Below are positions 63,211-64,000 of a stretch of DNA of 64,000 nucleotides, piece after piece. A program made the translations under genes and the position numbers. The notes under the pieces were generated by a model that saw only the letters and a program-made list of their open reading frames with translations, was not told the origin of the DNA and did no database searches. This DNA is from Acanthosepion lycidas (taxonomy: Eukaryota > Mollusca > Cephalopoda > Sepiida > Sepiidae), in the NCBI GenBank assembly GCA_963932145.1, contig OZ010580.1:3840634-3904633 (forward strand). Reading direction: 5' to 3'. Every line of letters starts with the position of its first letter. Position 1 is the stretch's first letter.

Positions 63211-63281
63211 TGCATCGGCCGGGAATCGAAACCGGGCCGCCCGCGTGGCAGGCGAGCATTCTACCACTGAACCACCGATGC
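63211..63281 (-). tRNA. tRNA-Gly(GCC), array copy 29 (G53U)
   Basis: Third G53U copy, 5,996 bp after copy 26. The array continues as spacer to the window edge. Confidence 0.88.
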
Positions 63282-64000
63282 TAGCGACGTACGCGGTATC
63301 TCGTCTCTTCATATTTTTAATTTTATTATGTATTTTTCAGTCAGAAATATCACGAATGGATAAATCAATTTTGATCACTGGATATAAAATATACAATTAT
63401 AAATTTTTTCATCTTTCTAGAAAGTATATCTATACACTGACGTTTATAAGGAAGTTGGGATGGAAAACACTGAGTAATGAATAAATGAACATTTCGATAA
63501 TCAAGTCTTTATTTAATAACGGACAAGACGTAGTAAAATAAACGCTGGAAATTTCAATACGCTTAAAACCGACATTTGCTTTGCAATAGGGACTCGTATC
63601 ACATAACGAATGTTCAAGTTGCGATGATTATACAAACTTTTGCAAGAAATTAGGCCGAAATATGGAACGAAAAATTAACTGTTAAATGGAATTCATGTTT
63701 TATCACGATAAAAAACGTGTCAATTAAATGAGAATGAGAATAAAATCTTTCATGTCTGCCGGTTGAATATGAAATGATTTTTTGTCGAATTACACAGGTT
63801 TTAGCAATTATAAAAGAAAAGCGAAGTGAAAAAATTCAAAGAAAGTAACACCACGTCTACTATAATATGAGGTTACTTGAATAGATCAATATGTCAGAAT
63901 ATATGCAAAGAAATAATTTCGCCAGCGATTGGAAGGAGAGTAACTGACTTACGCTCAGTAAAATGATATTCGTGATAATAGCAATTTCAAAACAATGATG

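Larger units (their letters stand above)
11511..64000. repeat. Tandem array of 5S rRNA / tRNA-Gly units
   Basis: At least 52.5 kb of direct repeats running off the right edge. Each long unit (1,981-2,006 bp, first one 2,016 bp) reads: spacer of about 900 bp, 5S gene (plus), about 390-410 bp, tRNA-Gly gene (minus), then about 500 bp of spacer. Six units are exactly 1,058 bp and lack the 5S half. The array starts abruptly inside the spacer at GATTTTTTTGTCG, so the first unit is truncated on the left. Units are nearly identical, differing by a few substitutions, a 22-bp indel after the 5S gene and T-run length. This indicates strong concerted evolution. The spacers (300-900 bp each) contain no other gene that I could support. 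Confidence 0.97.

Noticed and set aside
11511-64000. CRISPR-like or other prokaryotic repeat array
   Set aside because: Repeat units are 1-2 kb with internal Pol III genes in a eukaryotic context; no short repeat/spacer pattern.

Overview
The window comes from a metazoan nuclear genome, most likely an invertebrate. The evidence is two histone H4 pseudogenes with histone-type 3' stem-loops, eukaryotic tRNA-Gly(GCC) genes with internal A and B boxes, animal-type 5S rRNA genes, and remnants of a LINE, Helitrons and a Ty3/gypsy-like LTR element. Base composition is AT-rich. The species cannot be named from the sequence. No intact protein-coding host gene was recognised.

Left part (1 to about 11,510): a graveyard of duplicated and inserted pieces. 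A module [histone H4 pseudogene, minus strand / tRNA-Gly(GCC), minus strand] occurs at 182-1352 and again at 9307-10443, and its far flank is repeated at 4655-5060 and 10495-10965. A third, partial copy of the tRNA-side flank lies at 1351-1645. Between the copies sit a minus-strand Helitron (1646-2986, hairpin plus CTAG end visible), a decayed plus-strand LINE of Tx1/L1-like type (about 3110-4712), a Helitron Pif1-helicase scrap (about 5160-5485), a 19-bp minisatellite (5745-5845), a GC-richer block (5940-7140) and a broken Ty3/gypsy-type integrase region (about 7080-8440). A pure (AT)42 microsatellite (11097-11180) lies just before the array.

Right part (11,511 to the window end): one uninterrupted head-to-tail array of Pol III genes. 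A long unit (about 1,981-2,006 bp) holds one 5S rRNA gene on the plus strand and, about 390-410 bp downstream, one tRNA-Gly(GCC) gene on the minus strand, so the two are convergently transcribed. A short unit of exactly 1,058 bp has lost the 5S half and keeps only the tRNA. I count 23 5S genes and 29 tRNA-Gly genes here (plus two tRNA-Gly outside). Unit variants are not random. They repeat in multi-unit blocks with offsets of 3,993, 5,996, 7,982 and 27,126 bp, so the array has a higher-order structure made by block duplication. One spacer lineage (five units) carries a damaged tRNA in every case, and usually an altered 5S too. A 123-nt 5S variant occurs six times.

The best candidate for something new is the array itself: a 5S rRNA / tRNA-Gly co-repeat with convergent promoters, 5S-less derivative units, and decaying and intact unit lineages interspersed, a short distance from histone H4 / tRNA-Gly modules.
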